From an uncultured Psychrobacter sp. (GTDB lineage: Bacteria; Pseudomonadota; Gammaproteobacteria; Pseudomonadales; Moraxellaceae), in the NCBI RefSeq assembly GCF_947488565.1, contig NZ_CANKZC010000002.1:434001-498000 (forward strand): DNA of 64,000 nt, given 5' to 3'. Both the position numbers and the translations under genes were made by a program. Under the pieces are notes generated by a model. That model was not told the DNA's origin and did no database searches. It saw only the letters and a list, made by a program, of their open reading frames with translations. Of the stretch, positions 48,800 through 60,401 are shown one piece after another. The first letter of the stretch is position 1. The number at the start of each line of letters is the position of its first letter.

Positions 48800-49951
48800 C
48801 TAAATACTCACATCATATAAGGGGTAGTTAATAACAGTCACTATTTGCTCGTTGGTGACATCACTTTGTATGTCAGCACTTTGATCAAAATAAGCGCGAA
48901 GACGCTCAGCTTGAATATAAAAATTTACATGTCGACGTAGGTCGTGGACAATCATCAAGGTTTTACTGGGCAATTGGACAGTAACGGTAATAGTAACTCG
49001 GTGCTGGTGCCACTCTATTGTAATATCAATAAAGATCGTTTCAGTCGTCATTTCAACGACATTGAGCAGCATTTTTTCAAGCACACTTTGCAAAGTCAAC
49101 GCCGTAATTACCATATCATACATGACGTCGTCGTCAGGCAGGTTCCAATTGACGACCAGCTTATCGCCCAAACGACTCGATTCGATGGCTAAATAGTGCT
49201 CGCAAAGTGCCACTTCTTCTTCAAAGCTAATCTCACGCGCACCGTCAAAAGTGGCACGAAATAGAGCCGATACATGTTGCAGAAGATCAGCGGCCTTTGG
49301 AGGGTTGGATTCAATAAGAGATACCAGACTGTTGACGGTATTGAAAAAAAAGTGCGGGGCAATACGGGCTTTTATTAAATCGTTTTGAGCAGTCAGTTTA
49401 TGCTCAAATGACTGTTTTAGGGCTATCAGCTCACGATAACGTCTAATAAAGTACAACATAAACACCAAAGTAAAGCCAACCGTGATTACGATATTGAATA
49501 ATACATTTAAAACAAACGCTTTGCGCTCATAAACTAACCAGCCTGTATTAATCATGACCAGCATCACTAGCGTTGCAGACACAGCAGATGTAATCGCAAA
49601 CAAGAGCAGTATTTTCATACTGACATTGATAGGATTGTCACGTTTAAAGATGGGTCGTAAGTAATCTATAAGATATAAAGACGGAATAATGCTCAAAGTA
49701 TATTGAACAATTCTGCTCAAAAATTTAACGAAAAATTGAGGCCAAGTGGCTAGGTCATGACGGTCAATCGACGTCACAAATAACGCCCAAAAAAAGATGT
49801 AGAGCATCCATTGCCAAGGCTTCATCATCTCTATGAGCTTGGGCATAAAAAACTCTAAGCGCTCAGCTAGTAAGGCAACCTCATCCTTTGCTATACTTGA
49901 GCTCTTATTTTCCTGACTTGTCTTAGACCAATATGAACGCCAATTCTTCAA
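48800..49951 (-). CDS. algZ: sensor histidine kinase of the LytS/AlgZ (FimS) type
   Basis: A 383-aa membrane protein with about four hydrophobic segments in residues 45-170, then a His_kinase domain with phospho-acceptor His200 in [18 protein letters not shown]. The C-terminal ATPase part is poorly kept: the N-box reads [14 protein letters not shown], and no glycine-rich G-boxes are seen, so kinase activity is uncertain. Pseudomonas AlgZ/FimS is also atypical. The start codon is TTG at 49951, about 80 bp from the preferred argH start on the other strand. Likely partner is AlgR. Confidence 0.85.
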   Translation of the reverse strand: MKNWRSYWSKTSQENKSSSIAKDEVALLAERLEFFMPKLIEMMKPWQWMLYIFFWALFVTSIDRHDLATWPQFFVKFLSRIVQYTLSIIPSLYLIDYLRPIFKRDNPINVSMKILLLFAITSAVSATLVMLVMINTGWLVYERKAFVLNVLFNIVITVGFTLVFMLYFIRRYRELIALKQSFEHKLTAQNDLIKARIAPHFFFNTVNSLVSLIESNPPKAADLLQHVSALFRATFDGAREISFEEEVALCEHYLAIESSRLGDKLVVNWNLPDDDVMYDMVITALTLQSVLEKMLLNVVEMTTETIFIDITIEWHQHRVTITVTVQLPSKTLMIVHDLRRHVNFYIQAERLRAYFDQSADIQSDVTNEQIVTVINYPLYDVSI

Positions 49952-50031
49952 ATTTTAGTAATCCCAAGCAAGATAATAATTCACGTGCCTCTGCTGATTC
50001 TAACACAGATGCCTCTTATCAGGACAACCAT

Positions 50032-51447
50032 ATGCCAAGTAGCCAACCTGAAAACAGCGCACCAGGACAACAAATGTGGGGTGGGCGCTTTAGTGAAGCG
50101 ACTGATAGCTTCGTTGCAGCATTCACAGCGTCGGTCGGTTTTGATCAGCGTTTTGCACGTCATGATATCGAAGGCTCGATTGCTCATGCAACCATGCTCA
50201 AAGAATGTGACATTTTGACAGCTGATGAAGTTGCAACCATCATTGAAGGTCTACAGCAGGTCTTACGCGAAATTGAAGCAGGAACGTTTAACTGGTCAAT
50301 CACGCTCGAAGACGTGCACATGAATGTCGAATCACGCTTGACGAATATCGTTGGAGCGGTCGGCAAAAAACTACATACAGGACGTAGCCGTAATGACCAG
50401 GTTGCAACCGATATACGCTTGTGGCTACGCGAAGAGACTGACAATATTATCGCCCTGTTAGTACGTCTGCAAAGTGGCCTACTTAGCCTAGCTGAACAAC
50501 ATACTGATACGATCATGCCAGGCTTTACTCATTTGCAAACGGCACAGCCAGTAAGCTTCGGTCATCATGTGCTGGCATGGTTTGAGATGCTCTATCGCGA
50601 TACCGAGCGTCTTGTCGATACGCGCCGCCGTATCAACCAGATGCCACTTGGTAGTGCTGCGCTCGCTGGTACCACCTTCCCAATTGATCGTACTATCACC
50701 GCTGAGTTACTAGGTTTTGAAGGTATTTGTCAAAACTCATTAGATGCAGTGTCAGACCGTGATTTTGCGATTGAGTTTACTGCAAACGCTTCTATTTTAA
50801 TGATGCATCTGTCACGTATGAGCGAAGAGATTATCTTATGGATGTCAGCGCAGTTTAATTTTGTGCAGATACCGGATCGTTTCTGTACTGGCTCCTCTAT
50901 TATGCCGCAAAAGAAAAATCCTGATGTACCAGAATTGGTACGCGGTAAAACAGCACGTGTTTATGGACAATTGATGACGCTACTTAGTCTGATGAAGAAC
51001 CAGCCACTCGCCTACAATAAAGACAATCAAGAAGACAAAGAGCCACTATTTGACTGTGTCGATACCTTGACCGGCTCGCTCCTTGCCTTTGCCGATATGC
51101 TACCGAACATTACTCCGAATAAAGAAAATATGCGCGCTGCCACCATGAAGGGTTATGCTACTGCAACTGACCTAGCAGACTATCTGGTGCGCCGCGGCGT
51201 CGCCTTCCGTGATGCGCACGAAGTCGTTGGCAATGCCGTTGCGCTAGGTATTAAAGAAGGCGTTGATTTGAGTGATTTGTCGCTGACGCAGTTACAGCAG
51301 TTTAGTGATGCAATCGGTGATGACGTCTTTGATTTCTTAACCTTAGAAGGTTCATTGGCAGCTCGTGACCATTTAGGCGGCACTGCACCCAATCAAGTTA
51401 AGCAAGCGGTCATTAATGGTCGTGCGCGCTTAAAAGCGTTTGCTTAA
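50032..51447 (+). CDS. argH: argininosuccinate lyase
   Basis: ArgH splits argininosuccinate into arginine and fumarate, the last step of arginine synthesis. The signature [39 protein letters not shown], and [17 protein letters not shown] are clear. I chose ATG 50032 (MPSSQPEN), preceded by AGGA at good distance; WGGRF then falls at residue 15, as in Moraxellaceae homologues. An in-frame ATG 33 codons upstream (49933) would overlap algZ and lacks a ribosome-binding site. Length is 471 aa. Confidence 0.96.
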   Translation: MPSSQPENSAPGQQMWGGRFSEATDSFVAAFTASVGFDQRFARHDIEGSIAHATMLKECDILTADEVATIIEGLQQVLREIEAGTFNWSITLEDVHMNVESRLTNIVGAVGKKLHTGRSRNDQVATDIRLWLREETDNIIALLVRLQSGLLSLAEQHTDTIMPGFTHLQTAQPVSFGHHVLAWFEMLYRDTERLVDTRRRINQMPLGSAALAGTTFPIDRTITAELLGFEGICQNSLDAVSDRDFAIEFTANASILMMHLSRMSEEIILWMSAQFNFVQIPDRFCTGSSIMPQKKNPDVPELVRGKTARVYGQLMTLLSLMKNQPLAYNKDNQEDKEPLFDCVDTLTGSLLAFADMLPNITPNKENMRAATMKGYATATDLADYLVRRGVAFRDAHEVVGNAVALGIKEGVDLSDLSLTQLQQFSDAIGDDVFDFLTLEGSLAARDHLGGTAPNQVKQAVINGRARLKAFA

Positions 51448-51484
51448 ACGCCTAATTTAAAAACCGCTTTAACTTTGTATATTT

Positions 51485-51526
51485 AACACTCGCTTCTAAT
51501 ACGCATAAGTTAGGGCGGGTGTTTTT
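51485..51526 (+). terminator. rho-independent terminator after argH
   Basis: AACACTCGC (51485-51493) pairs with GCGGGTGTT (51515-51523; one G-U pair), followed by T residues. The loop is 21 nt. Confidence 0.65.
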
Positions 51527-51681
51527 AATTGTCATACCATTGCCAACATTTATATTAAGCGGGTTGACTGTTACCTTCTATACACTCGATACCCTTGGCT
51601 AAACGGTCTAAGACCGCTATCATAGATAGATATCAATATTCGACTTAATAAATCAATAACTTACTGAATAAGGAGCGCCCT

Positions 51682-51972
51682 GTGACTGAAAGTTTTAATC
51701 CGCAAGCCAATACCGTTTTTTGCCGTAAATATCAGCAAGAACTGCCAAAAATGCCGCATCCGCCTTTTCCTAATAAAAAAGGTCAAGAGCTACAAGAAAC
51801 GGTCTCTAACAAAGCATGGCAAGAGTGGCTTGAGCAGCAGACGATGCTGATTAATGAGAACCACCTAAGTATGATAGACCCACAAGCTAAGAAGTTTTTA
51901 ACTGAGCAACGTGAGAAGTTTTTAGACAATGAAGATTATGAGCGTGCACAAGGCTGGACACCAGAGACTTAA
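51682..51972 (+). CDS. yggX: probable Fe(2+)-trafficking / oxidative damage protection protein
   Basis: A 96-aa cytosolic protein of the YggX family, which protects Fe-S proteins and helps iron trafficking. [14 protein letters not shown] with the conserved Cys, [27 protein letters not shown] and the C-terminal [10 protein letters not shown] are diagnostic. It has a GTG start (51682) with a strong AGGAG six bases upstream. The N-terminus carries about eight extra residues compared with the E. coli protein. Confidence 0.95.
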   Translation: MTESFNPQANTVFCRKYQQELPKMPHPPFPNKKGQELQETVSNKAWQEWLEQQTMLINENHLSMIDPQAKKFLTEQREKFLDNEDYERAQGWTPET

Positions 51973-54401
<2,429 letters not shown>

Positions 54402-54426
54402 TAGTTAGAATTAACTTTTGTCCTAC

Positions 54427-54458
54427 AAAAAAGCGCTACTAATCAGTAGCGCTTTTTT
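54427..54458. terminator. bidirectional terminator between thiC and fda
   Basis: Perfect 14-bp arms AAAAAAGCGCTACT (54427-54440) and AGTAGCGCTTTTTT (54445-54458) with a 4-nt loop. It should serve thiC (plus) and fda (minus), which converge here. Confidence 0.9.
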
Positions 54459-54488
54459 TAATAGCTAATTTCTTAGTAAAAGACCCGC

Positions 54489-55379
54489 TTACACCTTTGA
54501 CGCTTTATAGATCTCGTCAATAGAGGCATTAATGGTATCAGCAAACTCTTTATCGCTTTGTTGCTTACTCAGTCCTTCAGTAAAGGCACGTGAAAAACTG
54601 GCAATCATACCTGGATTTTGCTTAAGCTTTTCACAAGCATCGCTACGGCTATAGCCACCAGACAAGGCAACGACTCTTAAGACTTTTGGATGATCGATTA
54701 GCTCTTGATAAAAACCTTCTTCCTCTGGCAATGTCAGTTTGAGCATCACTTGGTGATCATCGTTTAAACGCTCAAGATTACGCAAGATATCAGCTTTCAA
54801 TAGTAACTCGCAATCATGCTTATTAGCACTATCGATATTTACTTCTGGCTCAACAATTGGCATAAAGCCTTTAGAAATAATTTGCTTTGCAACATCAAAC
54901 TGCTGCTGGACAACCAGTTCAATACCATCAGCACTTGGCTCATAGATCACTGAACGCATTTTGGTACCAAAGACTGGATAGTTTTGGGCTTTATCTAACA
55001 ATGCCTCTAAATTAGGAATCGGACGCATCACTTGTACACCGCTCATTTGTTCTGCCAAGCCTTTATCGATCTTTAAAAACGGTACAATGTTTTTGTCTTC
55101 CCATAGATAGTTAGCTGTTGGCTTACCGTTAACTTCACGATCCATTGTATCTTCGAACAAAATTGCTCCAAGTACCCGCTCATTATCAAAGCAGTCACAG
55201 GTCATGATCCGAGCACGCATTTCATGCACAAGGTCAAACATAGCCTCGTCATTGTCATACGCATCACCAGTGACGCCATAGTTTTCAAGAGCCTTAGGAG
55301 TACTGCCACCGCTTTGATCAAGCGCTGCAATAAATCCTGCACCGTCTTTTATTCGTTGAAGTTGTTTTTGATATTCCAT
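54489..55379 (-). CDS. fda: class I fructose-bisphosphate aldolase
   Basis: A 296-aa Schiff-base aldolase that cleaves fructose-1,6-bisphosphate. FIAALDQSGGSTPKALENYG at the start, GAILFEDTMDREVNGKP, the PIVEPEVNID segment and VMLKLTLPEE with the probable Schiff-base Lys are typical of the bacterial class I (Fda) group. It stands alone, 322 bp after the EamA gene, and converges on thiC at a shared terminator. Confidence 0.94.
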   Translation of the reverse strand: MEYQKQLQRIKDGAGFIAALDQSGGSTPKALENYGVTGDAYDNDEAMFDLVHEMRARIMTCDCFDNERVLGAILFEDTMDREVNGKPTANYLWEDKNIVPFLKIDKGLAEQMSGVQVMRPIPNLEALLDKAQNYPVFGTKMRSVIYEPSADGIELVVQQQFDVAKQIISKGFMPIVEPEVNIDSANKHDCELLLKADILRNLERLNDDHQVMLKLTLPEEEGFYQELIDHPKVLRVVALSGGYSRSDACEKLKQNPGMIASFSRAFTEGLSKQQSDKEFADTINASIDEIYKASKV

Positions 55380-55701
55380 TAATTATATATCCTCTAAACG
55401 TTGATAAGGGTCAAACTTTACTGTAGTAAATGATGCGTTATACGATAAGTTGAGTATGATTTAACTATAGTCTACCTTAGCATAGGACATAAGATGTGCC
55501 TATATTCAATACGTTAAGAATCAACGTATTTTAAGAACAGTTGTTGGACTTGGACATGACGACATTATTTTTTATTATATATATTGAAATAAGAATATAC
55601 AAACTTAACCTACTGTTTACCTACAAAATTTTGCCATCGTAAAAATTATTAGCTGGTTTTTTATTTTTGGTTGTATCATTTAATTTACAAATGTAATGTC
55701 T
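55380..55701. other. 322-bp spacer between fda and the EamA-type transporter gene
   Basis: A+T-rich, with no reading frame or strong hairpin. It should contain the fda promoter; a TATAGT on the minus strand near 55,470 may be a -10 box, with only a weak -35. Confidence 0.35.
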
Positions 55702-56592
55702 TTAAGCTAAGAATAGGACGGCGACACAGCTTACTGCTAACAACAACCCTAGCATATTGATACGATTGAGTGACTCTTTGAACACGCCCACCCCAATGAT
55801 AGTCGCGACTGCAATGACTCCAACATTCATACCAGTAAATACGATGCTTGGTGATTCAGACAACATTTGATGCGCACGTACATAAGCATAGATATTACCC
55901 ATATTAAGCGCGCCCAGTAAAAGTCCTGCGCTAAGCGCGTTCCCTTGCCAGCGTACGCGAGTGATAAGTAAATATATAAATAACAATAATCCTGCAAGGC
56001 CAAAACTGACAAATAAAGTCAGCGGGAATGCGGCTCCTTGTTTAGCAACTTGCTTGAATAAAATATCAATAACGCCATAGCCTGCCCACACGCCAAATAG
56101 CCATAGCGGTGTTCGTAGTGTAGAAGGATTATGAGTTATCTGACTTGTTTTGATACGGCTATTAACACTAGAGTTAACCGTTTGTTTTGGGCGATAAATC
56201 AGTGCGCCAAGTGCTAAAAACCCTAAAGCCAGCCCGAATATACGAGTGCCCGTCAACACTTCGCCAAATAATAGAAACGCGGCGACGATAGGAATAATCA
56301 ATGATAAGCGCTGAGCGGCATCGGTTGCCACCATCCCGACAGCTTCAATAGCGCGCCCCAGAATCACGAATACTGCAGGTAACAGTACGCCAAGCGCAAC
56401 AATGATGCTCCATGCATTGTCAAGTTTACTAATACCACTCACTTCTGGCTTCAATAATAGCCAAGTAAGCAAAAAAGCAACTGGATAACCGGCGACGATC
56501 GTCTGACGTATATCTATACTTTTTTGTCGTAATACTTTGAGTAGCACCGAAACAGCGACACTACAAAGCACTGCAATCGTTAAATACATCAT
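55702..56592 (-). CDS. EamA-family (DMT superfamily) transporter
   Basis: A 296-aa protein with about ten hydrophobic segments, arranged as two EamA halves joined by a polar loop near 138-160 (KQTVNSSVNSRIKTSQITHN). Drug/metabolite-transporter proteins of this size move amino acids, nucleotide sugars or other small molecules across the inner membrane; the substrate cannot be told. LLGALNMGNIYAYVRAHQML and VAVGVIIGVGVFKE-like C-terminal blocks (here IGVGVFKESLNRINMLG) fit the family. Divergent from the ABC-type gene. Confidence 0.85.
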   Translation of the reverse strand: MMYLTIAVLCSVAVSVLLKVLRQKSIDIRQTIVAGYPVAFLLTWLLLKPEVSGISKLDNAWSIIVALGVLLPAVFVILGRAIEAVGMVATDAAQRLSLIIPIVAAFLLFGEVLTGTRIFGLALGFLALGALIYRPKQTVNSSVNSRIKTSQITHNPSTLRTPLWLFGVWAGYGVIDILFKQVAKQGAAFPLTLFVSFGLAGLLLFIYLLITRVRWQGNALSAGLLLGALNMGNIYAYVRAHQMLSESPSIVFTGMNVGVIAVATIIGVGVFKESLNRINMLGLLLAVSCVAVLFLA

Positions 56593-56928
56593 TAACTTCT
56601 ACCTTATTGAGTCGCAATTTTGCGTATTTTTCATTTTTTGACCAGTGTGATAAATCTTGGTACAGCTGTTTTAAGTGCTTCACACTTGCCTAAGTTAGGT
56701 TGTCGAATACTACAAAGCAGTGAAAGGTAACAAAATACTTTTTGTACAGCAATTTATTTATAGTAGTTTTTAACACCTGATATTAAATACGACCTGCCGC
56801 GTTCAAATTACAATTAGCATGCAGGGGTGATTGCGAAGTTTTGCTAAAATAGCGCACAATCCTAACAACACAAGTAATTGTCCAAGATAGTGTCTAATAC
56901 CACTTATCTTGGCGTATCGTCATTGCCT

Positions 56929-58836
56929 ATGAATGCTCTATTCCGTTTTTTTGAAAATCGTCTTTCTGCCTTTCCTGATACGCCTATGCCGCTGCCATCA
57001 CCGACTGATGGGCTGTTAAAGTTTTTGTGGGCATGCACTAAAGGTCTGCGTGGGTGGCTGCTGCTCTTTATGATTTTGTCTGCTGGCATCGGTGTTTATG
57101 AGGCTATGCTGTTTGCATGGATTGGTAATATAGTCGATTGGCTTGGTGTTTATACCCCGCAAAACCTATGGGCAGAAAAAGGCGATCTATTACTCCTTAT
57201 GCTTGCAGTGATGATATTAAGTCCGTTATGGATAGCTTTGTCATCTTTTATACATTTTCAGACTCTGCAAGGTGTGTTTCCCATGCAAATGCGCTGGCGT
57301 TTTCATCAGCGCATGCTAGGCCAATCCATGCAGTTTTATCAAGATGAATTCTCCGGTCGCGTCTCAGCAAAAGTGATGCAAACGGCTCTAGCAGTACGTG
57401 ATACCGTTATGACTGTCACTGACATGTTTACCTACGTGACAGTATACTTTATTACTTCTGGTATTATCTTATTCAATCTTGACAGCTTATTACTAACCCC
57501 TTTTATCATCTGGTTTGTCTTAGTCGGCTTTACTATTTGGTTTTTTATTCCACGGTTAAAACGCACTGCTATTGTGCAAGCGGATGCTCGCGCTTTGATG
57601 GTTGGGCGTATTACTGATGCTTATGCCAATATTATGACGGTCAAGCTGTTTAGTCACTCACGCCGTGAGCTGGGTTATGCCAAAAATGCGATGGGGCAGT
57701 TTTTGGGAACGGTGCATGCTCAAATGCGCTGGGTCAGCTATCTTGAGGTATCAACGCATTTAATTAGCGTGATCTTAGTGAGCAGTACTGCTGGAATTGG
57801 ATTATATTTATGGCAACAAGGTGCTGTAGGTGTGGGCGCTATTGCGGCAGCAACTGCCATGGCGCTACGCCTTAATGGTCTCACTCGCTGGATTATGTGG
57901 CAGACAGCCAGCTTGTTTGAGAGTATCGGTACTGTGCAAGATGGTATGCGAACTTTATCTGCGCCTCAAACCATCATTGATGTGCCCAATGCTTCTGCGT
58001 TAAAAGTTACTGATGGACATATCGTATTCGACAACGTTGACTTTAGTTATGAAGATGAGAATACTGTAAATGCAGCGGCTAGTGAGTCTGATGCTACCAG
58101 CCCTACTCTGACATCTGCACCAATAAAGCTACTTGATAGCTTTTATTTAGATATCAAACCCGGTGAGAAGATTGGTTTGGTGGGACGCTCAGGTGCTGGT
58201 AAGTCAACCTTGGTTAATTTACTCTTACGCTTTTTTGATGTCGATAGCGGCAAAATCTACATCGATGATCAAGCGATTGACGAGGTCACGCAAGAGTCAT
58301 TGCGTCAGCAGATTGGGATGGTCACTCAGGATACCTCACTTCTGCATCGTACTGTTCGTGAAAACATCGCTTACGGTCGCCCTGATGCCACTGATGAAGA
58401 GATTATTTTTGCGACCAAGCAGGCCCAAGCTTGGGACTTTATCAAAGACTTATATGATGACAAAGGCAACACCGGTCTTGATACCCAGGTCGGTGAGCGC
58501 GGTGTCAAACTCTCTGGTGGTCAGCGTCAGCGTATTGCCATATCACGTGTCATGCTAAAAAACGCTCCTATTCTGCTTTTAGATGAGGCAACCAGTGCGC
58601 TTGATTCTGAGATTGAATTCGCCATTACCGAAAGCTTAAATGACATTATGACTGGTAAAACCGTTATTGCGATCGCGCATCGTTTATCAACGATTGCCGC
58701 CCTAGATAGATTGGTCGTTATGGATAAGGGGCAAATTATCGAACAAGGTAGCCATGATGAATTATTAGCACTAAAAGGTGTTTATGCTGGTCTGTGGCAG
58801 CGTCAAAGCGGTGGTTTTTTGGGTGAAGACAATTGA
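56929..58836 (+). CDS. ABC transporter, fused permease and ATPase (exporter type)
   Basis: A ~635-aa half-transporter. The membrane domain (about 60-350 in the longest frame) has six helices; the ATPase domain (about 375-640) has Walker A VGRSGAGKST, Q-loop GMVTQDTSLL, signature KLSGGQRQRIAI, Walker B ILLLDEATSALD, and H-loop IAHRLST. It should work as a dimer; the cargo (lipid, peptide or drug) is unknown. An Ala/Ser/Thr-rich insert of ~20 residues follows the A-loop region. I prefer ATG 56929 (MNALFRFFENRL) to the in-frame TTG at 56878; neither has a strong ribosome-binding site. Confidence 0.9.
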   Translation: MNALFRFFENRLSAFPDTPMPLPSPTDGLLKFLWACTKGLRGWLLLFMILSAGIGVYEAMLFAWIGNIVDWLGVYTPQNLWAEKGDLLLLMLAVMILSPLWIALSSFIHFQTLQGVFPMQMRWRFHQRMLGQSMQFYQDEFSGRVSAKVMQTALAVRDTVMTVTDMFTYVTVYFITSGIILFNLDSLLLTPFIIWFVLVGFTIWFFIPRLKRTAIVQADARALMVGRITDAYANIMTVKLFSHSRRELGYAKNAMGQFLGTVHAQMRWVSYLEVSTHLISVILVSSTAGIGLYLWQQGAVGVGAIAAATAMALRLNGLTRWIMWQTASLFESIGTVQDGMRTLSAPQTIIDVPNASALKVTDGHIVFDNVDFSYEDENTVNAAASESDATSPTLTSAPIKLLDSFYLDIKPGEKIGLVGRSGAGKSTLVNLLLRFFDVDSGKIYIDDQAIDEVTQESLRQQIGMVTQDTSLLHRTVRENIAYGRPDATDEEIIFATKQAQAWDFIKDLYDDKGNTGLDTQVGERGVKLSGGQRQRIAISRVMLKNAPILLLDEATSALDSEIEFAITESLNDIMTGKTVIAIAHRLSTIAALDRLVVMDKGQIIEQGSHDELLALKGVYAGLWQRQSGGFLGEDN

Positions 58837-58872
58837 TCTTCATTCGAAAACAATAAAGGAGGAAGCCTTAAC

Positions 58873-59763
58873 ATGGAAGCATTTACAAATAGTATCGACA
58901 TCAACGGCAAACAAGCACGTTATTATGACCTGCATCAACTTAATAGGTCGGTAAATACTATGACGCAAAAACGTCCACCTGCCCATTTTTATGGTGGCAA
59001 CAGCTTTACGGTTGGTACCTACTCTCCGCTACTAAACGGTCTTGCAGATAACTTTGATCTCACCTCTCTGGCGCTGCGTGGCTATTGGTATGATAAGCCC
59101 AAAGCTCAACGCCTAACTCGTGAGCAAGATGCCGATATGCTTATCGAGTTTTTAGATAAAACTCAAGACAAGCCCATTATTGGTATTGGACACTCACAAG
59201 GAGCGACTGCAACGGCGATGGCAGCCGCTAAGCGTCCTGATCTATTCTCGCAGTTGTATCTTATTGAGCCGGTCACCTTTACCAAAAAACAAACAGCGTT
59301 ATATAACCTATTGCCACGGGCTTTTATGCTCAGCCGTGAACCGTTTAAAAGCACCTTGACCAAGCAAACCCAATGGTCAAGTATCAATGACTACTACGAG
59401 CATCTGCGCAAACAACGTGCCTACAGACGTATCAGTGATGAGCATTTACTAGTGTTCGCTGAGCAAAGCCTCGCTGCCCATACTGACGGCAGCTACTCTT
59501 TAATCTTCGATCCAGAACAAGAGCTTGCCAACTATTTTGGTACGCCGCATATTGATAGTGCCCTTAAAAAACTGCGTTGTCCTTATACACTGGTCACAGG
59601 CAAGCCGACTCTATTTATCAATCATAAAGTCCGTAAGCAATGGCAGAAATTTGTACCTGATAACAGCTTGATATCCCTGTCTGATTACGGGCATTTATTA
59701 CCGATGGAAGCGCCTGAACTATGTGCGCAAATCATAAATGAGCATTATAAAGGCGAAAGATAA
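58873..59763 (+). CDS. alpha/beta-fold hydrolase
   Basis: A 296-aa alpha/beta hydrolase. The nucleophile elbow is GIGHSQGATATAM (Ser near residue 105), the oxyanion-hole region is near FYGGNSFT, and the C-terminal His is in LSDYGHLLPMEAP. The substrate is unknown. A very strong AGGAGG lies before ATG 58873. It follows the ABC gene by 36 bp and precedes the AlkB-like gene by 8 bp, so the three probably form an operon. Confidence 0.88.
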   Translation: MEAFTNSIDINGKQARYYDLHQLNRSVNTMTQKRPPAHFYGGNSFTVGTYSPLLNGLADNFDLTSLALRGYWYDKPKAQRLTREQDADMLIEFLDKTQDKPIIGIGHSQGATATAMAAAKRPDLFSQLYLIEPVTFTKKQTALYNLLPRAFMLSREPFKSTLTKQTQWSSINDYYEHLRKQRAYRRISDEHLLVFAEQSLAAHTDGSYSLIFDPEQELANYFGTPHIDSALKKLRCPYTLVTGKPTLFINHKVRKQWQKFVPDNSLISLSDYGHLLPMEAPELCAQIINEHYKGER

Positions 59764-59771
59764 ACCAAACG

Positions 59772-60389
59772 ATGACTGATCTTTTTGCGCCCATGCCTAC
59801 TGATAACCTGTTGCCTTATGATGGCAAAGTAAACGATTTAGGGGTTATTATCGATAATCCTAATGCCCTCTACGACATTCTCTTAGCTGAACTTCCTTGG
59901 CATTCGGACGTCGTGACTTTATTTGGTAAAACTCATGTCACTGCGCGTCAAATTGTTTGGATGGGTAATGACAATACCAGCTATCACTATTCAGGACATA
60001 TGCGCCAAAGTGTACCATGGTCAAAGTTCGTGTTTCATGTGAAACACTGTATCGAAAAACAGCTGGCAGACATTGGTATTGTCACTGACTTTAACAGCTG
60101 TTTGTTAAACTATTACCCTTCGGGCGCTGAGGGTATGGGCTATCATGCAGATGATGAAAAGGAGCTAGGCGTGCAGCCAGTTATCGCGTCTTTATCACTG
60201 GGTGCCACGCGAAAATTTGTCTTAAAGCATAAAAAAACTCAAGATAAAGTCGAGCTTTATCTTGAGTCAGGCAAGCTTATCGTCATGCATGGTGATACCC
60301 AAACGTTTTGGAAGCATAGTATCACCAAAACAACTAAGACAAATGAAGGTCGTATTAGTTTGACCTTTCGACGTATGCTGACCGTTTGA
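59772..60389 (+). CDS. AlkB-like 2-oxoglutarate/Fe(II)-dependent dioxygenase
   Basis: A 205-aa AlkB-family protein, which typically removes alkyl groups from DNA or RNA bases. The Fe ligands are in YHADDEKELG (H-x-D) and the later WKHSITKT His; the 2-oxoglutarate Arg is in GRISLTFRRML. GATRKFVLKHK is the usual strand. It is the last gene of the putative ABC/hydrolase/AlkB operon. Only 12 bp separate its stop from the convergent oxidoreductase-EcsC gene, with no terminator visible. Confidence 0.92.
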   Translation: MTDLFAPMPTDNLLPYDGKVNDLGVIIDNPNALYDILLAELPWHSDVVTLFGKTHVTARQIVWMGNDNTSYHYSGHMRQSVPWSKFVFHVKHCIEKQLADIGIVTDFNSCLLNYYPSGAEGMGYHADDEKELGVQPVIASLSLGATRKFVLKHKKTQDKVELYLESGKLIVMHGDTQTFWKHSITKTTKTNEGRISLTFRRMLTV

Positions 60390-60401
60390 TGGTTCTAAAC
60401 T

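Noticed and set aside
49933..50031. 33-codon N-terminal extension of argH
   Set aside because: It would overlap the sensor gene start, has no ribosome-binding site, and its Asn/Ser-rich product has no counterpart in the family. The ATG at 50032 with AGGA is better.
58163..58558. 131-codon plus-strand frame inside the ABC transporter gene
   Set aside because: It overlaps the Walker A to signature region of the ABC gene in another frame. No independent start signal or family.
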